A DNA stretch of 15,303 nt from DASUFP01 sp036274495 (GTDB lineage: Bacteria > Bacteroidota > Bacteroidia > AKYH767-A > OLB10), in the NCBI GenBank assembly GCA_036274495.1, contig DASUFP010000117.1, forward strand, positions 1 through 15,303, written 5' to 3'. Of this stretch, positions 14,429-15,303 are shown in pieces (within the stretch, counting starts at the first letter, position 1; every line of letters begins with the position of its first letter). The position numbers were made by a program, and so were the translations under genes. The notes below the pieces were generated by a model, which searched no databases, was not told where the DNA came from, and worked only from the letters and a program-made list of their open reading frames with translations.

Positions 14429-15162
14429 ACAAAGCATCTGTTTTTTTATTTTTTTCAATAATCACTCTCTTCTATTCCTGCGGCAAGGACAGTTTATGCA
14501 ATTGCGGAAAACGTACCGGACCAATCGTCTCGGAAACCAGAAATTGCGCTTCTTTTTCAGAGATTGAAATGAACAACAACATCGACCTGGTGGTAATACC
14601 TGATACTTTTTGCAGTGTTCAGGTTACATGCGGAGCAAATTTGCTTGACGGAATAACCACAACTGTAGAAAACGGAAGACTGATTCTGCACAATAAAAAC
14701 AAGTGCAACTGGCTGCGTGATCTGGAAAATCGCTTTACCGTAACCGCCACAGTCAAACAACTCTCTTATCTGGTTTCAAATGGAACCGGCGATATTCACT
14801 TTTCAGATACCTTGCGGACAACTCCCTTTTTATTTGAAAGTATCAATGCTACCGGCGATTATCACCTTCTCTTTAATTGTGACAGAGTTGAATTGAAACT
14901 GCACACCGGACCGGCTGATATATATGCCTCAGGGTATGCCAAAGATTTGTATTTGTACTCGGTTGCCAACGGATATGCTTATGCAAAAGAGCTGAAAACC
15001 GAAACATGCACAGTTCATACAGAAAGCACCGGCGATACATATGTAAATGCGTCCACCTCATTGCATGCCGAAATAGGCTATACCGGTGATGTATATTATT
15101 CGGGCAGTGCCAGTACAGTCCGTACGGGGAACGGCTCAGGCAACCTGATTCAACTTAATTAA
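14425..15162 (+). CDS. Head-GIN domain lipoprotein (DUF2807-like)
   Basis: The ATG at 14425 gives a lipoprotein signal (MNKASVFLFFSIITLFYSC) with the lipid-anchored cysteine at residue 19; an in-frame upstream ATG at 14389 would add residues inside the previous gene. The remaining 226 residues carry a head-GIN (DUF2807) pattern: FSEIEMNNNIDLVVIPD at 44-60 opens the domain, then short beta strands repeat about every 18-22 residues with a turn containing TGD or a variant (121, 143, 161, 202, 220), as in a right-handed beta-roll. Function of the family is unknown; adhesion or envelope stress roles have been suggested but are unproven. Nine or so cysteines, including several near the N-terminus (19, 25, 27, 41), are more than usual for a secreted protein of this size. 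It is translationally coupled to the PagL-like gene (ATGA overlap). Confidence 0.87.
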   Translation: MNKASVFLFFSIITLFYSCGKDSLCNCGKRTGPIVSETRNCASFSEIEMNNNIDLVVIPDTFCSVQVTCGANLLDGITTTVENGRLILHNKNKCNWLRDLENRFTVTATVKQLSYLVSNGTGDIHFSDTLRTTPFLFESINATGDYHLLFNCDRVELKLHTGPADIYASGYAKDLYLYSVANGYAYAKELKTETCTVHTESTGDTYVNASTSLHAEIGYTGDVYYSGSASTVRTGNGSGNLIQLN

Positions 15163-15170
15163 ATGCAGTT

Positions 15171-15303
15171 ATGAACCGTTGGATCCGATATTTTATCCGG
15201 CATTTCCTTTACTGGATGATCCAATTCTGGTTTTTTCGGCTGCTATTTCTGATTTGGCTGGGACCCGACAATCCGGCTCTTACAAGTGCCCACATCTATT
15301 ATG
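15171..15303 (+). CDS. Integral membrane protein, N-terminal 44 codons only (possibly LTA synthase/sulfatase-like)
   Basis: The gene runs off the right edge. The start MNRWIRYFIRHFLYWMIQFW is followed by FFRLLFLIWL, giving a basic amphipathic lead into a hydrophobic, aromatic-rich helix. This resembles, from memory, the N-termini of Bacteroidota LTA synthase or phosphoglycerol transferase-like proteins of the alkaline phosphatase/sulfatase superfamily, but no catalytic residue is in view, so the family is a guess. An ATG at 15163 is out of frame and terminates after three codons, so the ATG at 15171 is the likely start. It lies 8 bases after the head-GIN stop codon and is probably in the same operon. 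Confidence 0.6.
   Translation, partial: MNRWIRYFIRHFLYWMIQFWFFRLLFLIWLGPDNPALTSAHIYY

Overview
The window is a gene-dense chromosomal segment from a member of the Bacteroidota (Bacteroidetes). It carries 17 genes, two of them cut by the window edges, with no intergenic gap longer than about 100 bases. The Bacteroidota assignment rests on several things seen here: GluP/FucP-type sugar transporter signatures, secreted proteins whose signal peptides end in S/A-Q, two Cys-anchored lipoproteins, a head-GIN (DUF2807-type) lipoprotein, a Bacteroidota-style PagL-like acyloxyacyl hydrolase, TAnnTTTG-type -7 elements upstream of several genes, and start codons that mostly lack Shine-Dalgarno sequences. 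I cannot place it below phylum. No rRNA, tRNA, CRISPR array, insertion sequence or phage gene was seen.

Layout. At 1-169 (-) is the 5' end of a lipoprotein gene, divergent from a secreted coiled-coil protein of unknown role (251-1435, +). Next on + are panB (pantothenate and CoA synthesis), a short intrinsic terminator, an RluA-family pseudouridine synthase, and a SAM methyltransferase that overlaps the synthase by 4 bases. On - follow corA (divalent cation channel) and priA (replication restart helicase) as a tight pair. Divergent from corA, on +, come a GluP/FucP-like sugar transporter, a second methyltransferase and a ZIP metal transporter. On - again are a BCP/AhpE-like peroxiredoxin, an outer-membrane beta-barrel, a secreted PAP2-family phosphatase and mazG (NTP pyrophosphohydrolase). 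The last block on + is a PagL-like outer-membrane hydrolase, a head-GIN lipoprotein with a 4-base overlap, and the start of a membrane protein cut by the window end.

How the genes fit together. Most of the window is housekeeping and envelope functions in small operons, and it reads as ordinary core-type genome. The one thematic cluster is at the right end (about 10.8-15.3 kb), where beta-barrel, PAP2, PagL-like, head-GIN and multi-pass membrane genes all act at the envelope. PAP2 enzymes and PagL include lipid A dephosphorylases and deacylases in other bacteria, so lipid A or phospholipid remodelling is a reasonable but unproven reading. I did not find a convincing new defence, mobile or biosynthetic system. 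The most useful leads are the PAP2 protein with an altered first signature motif, the PagL-head-GIN coupling, the uncharacterised coiled-coil secreted protein, and -7 promoter elements that sit almost on top of start codons.
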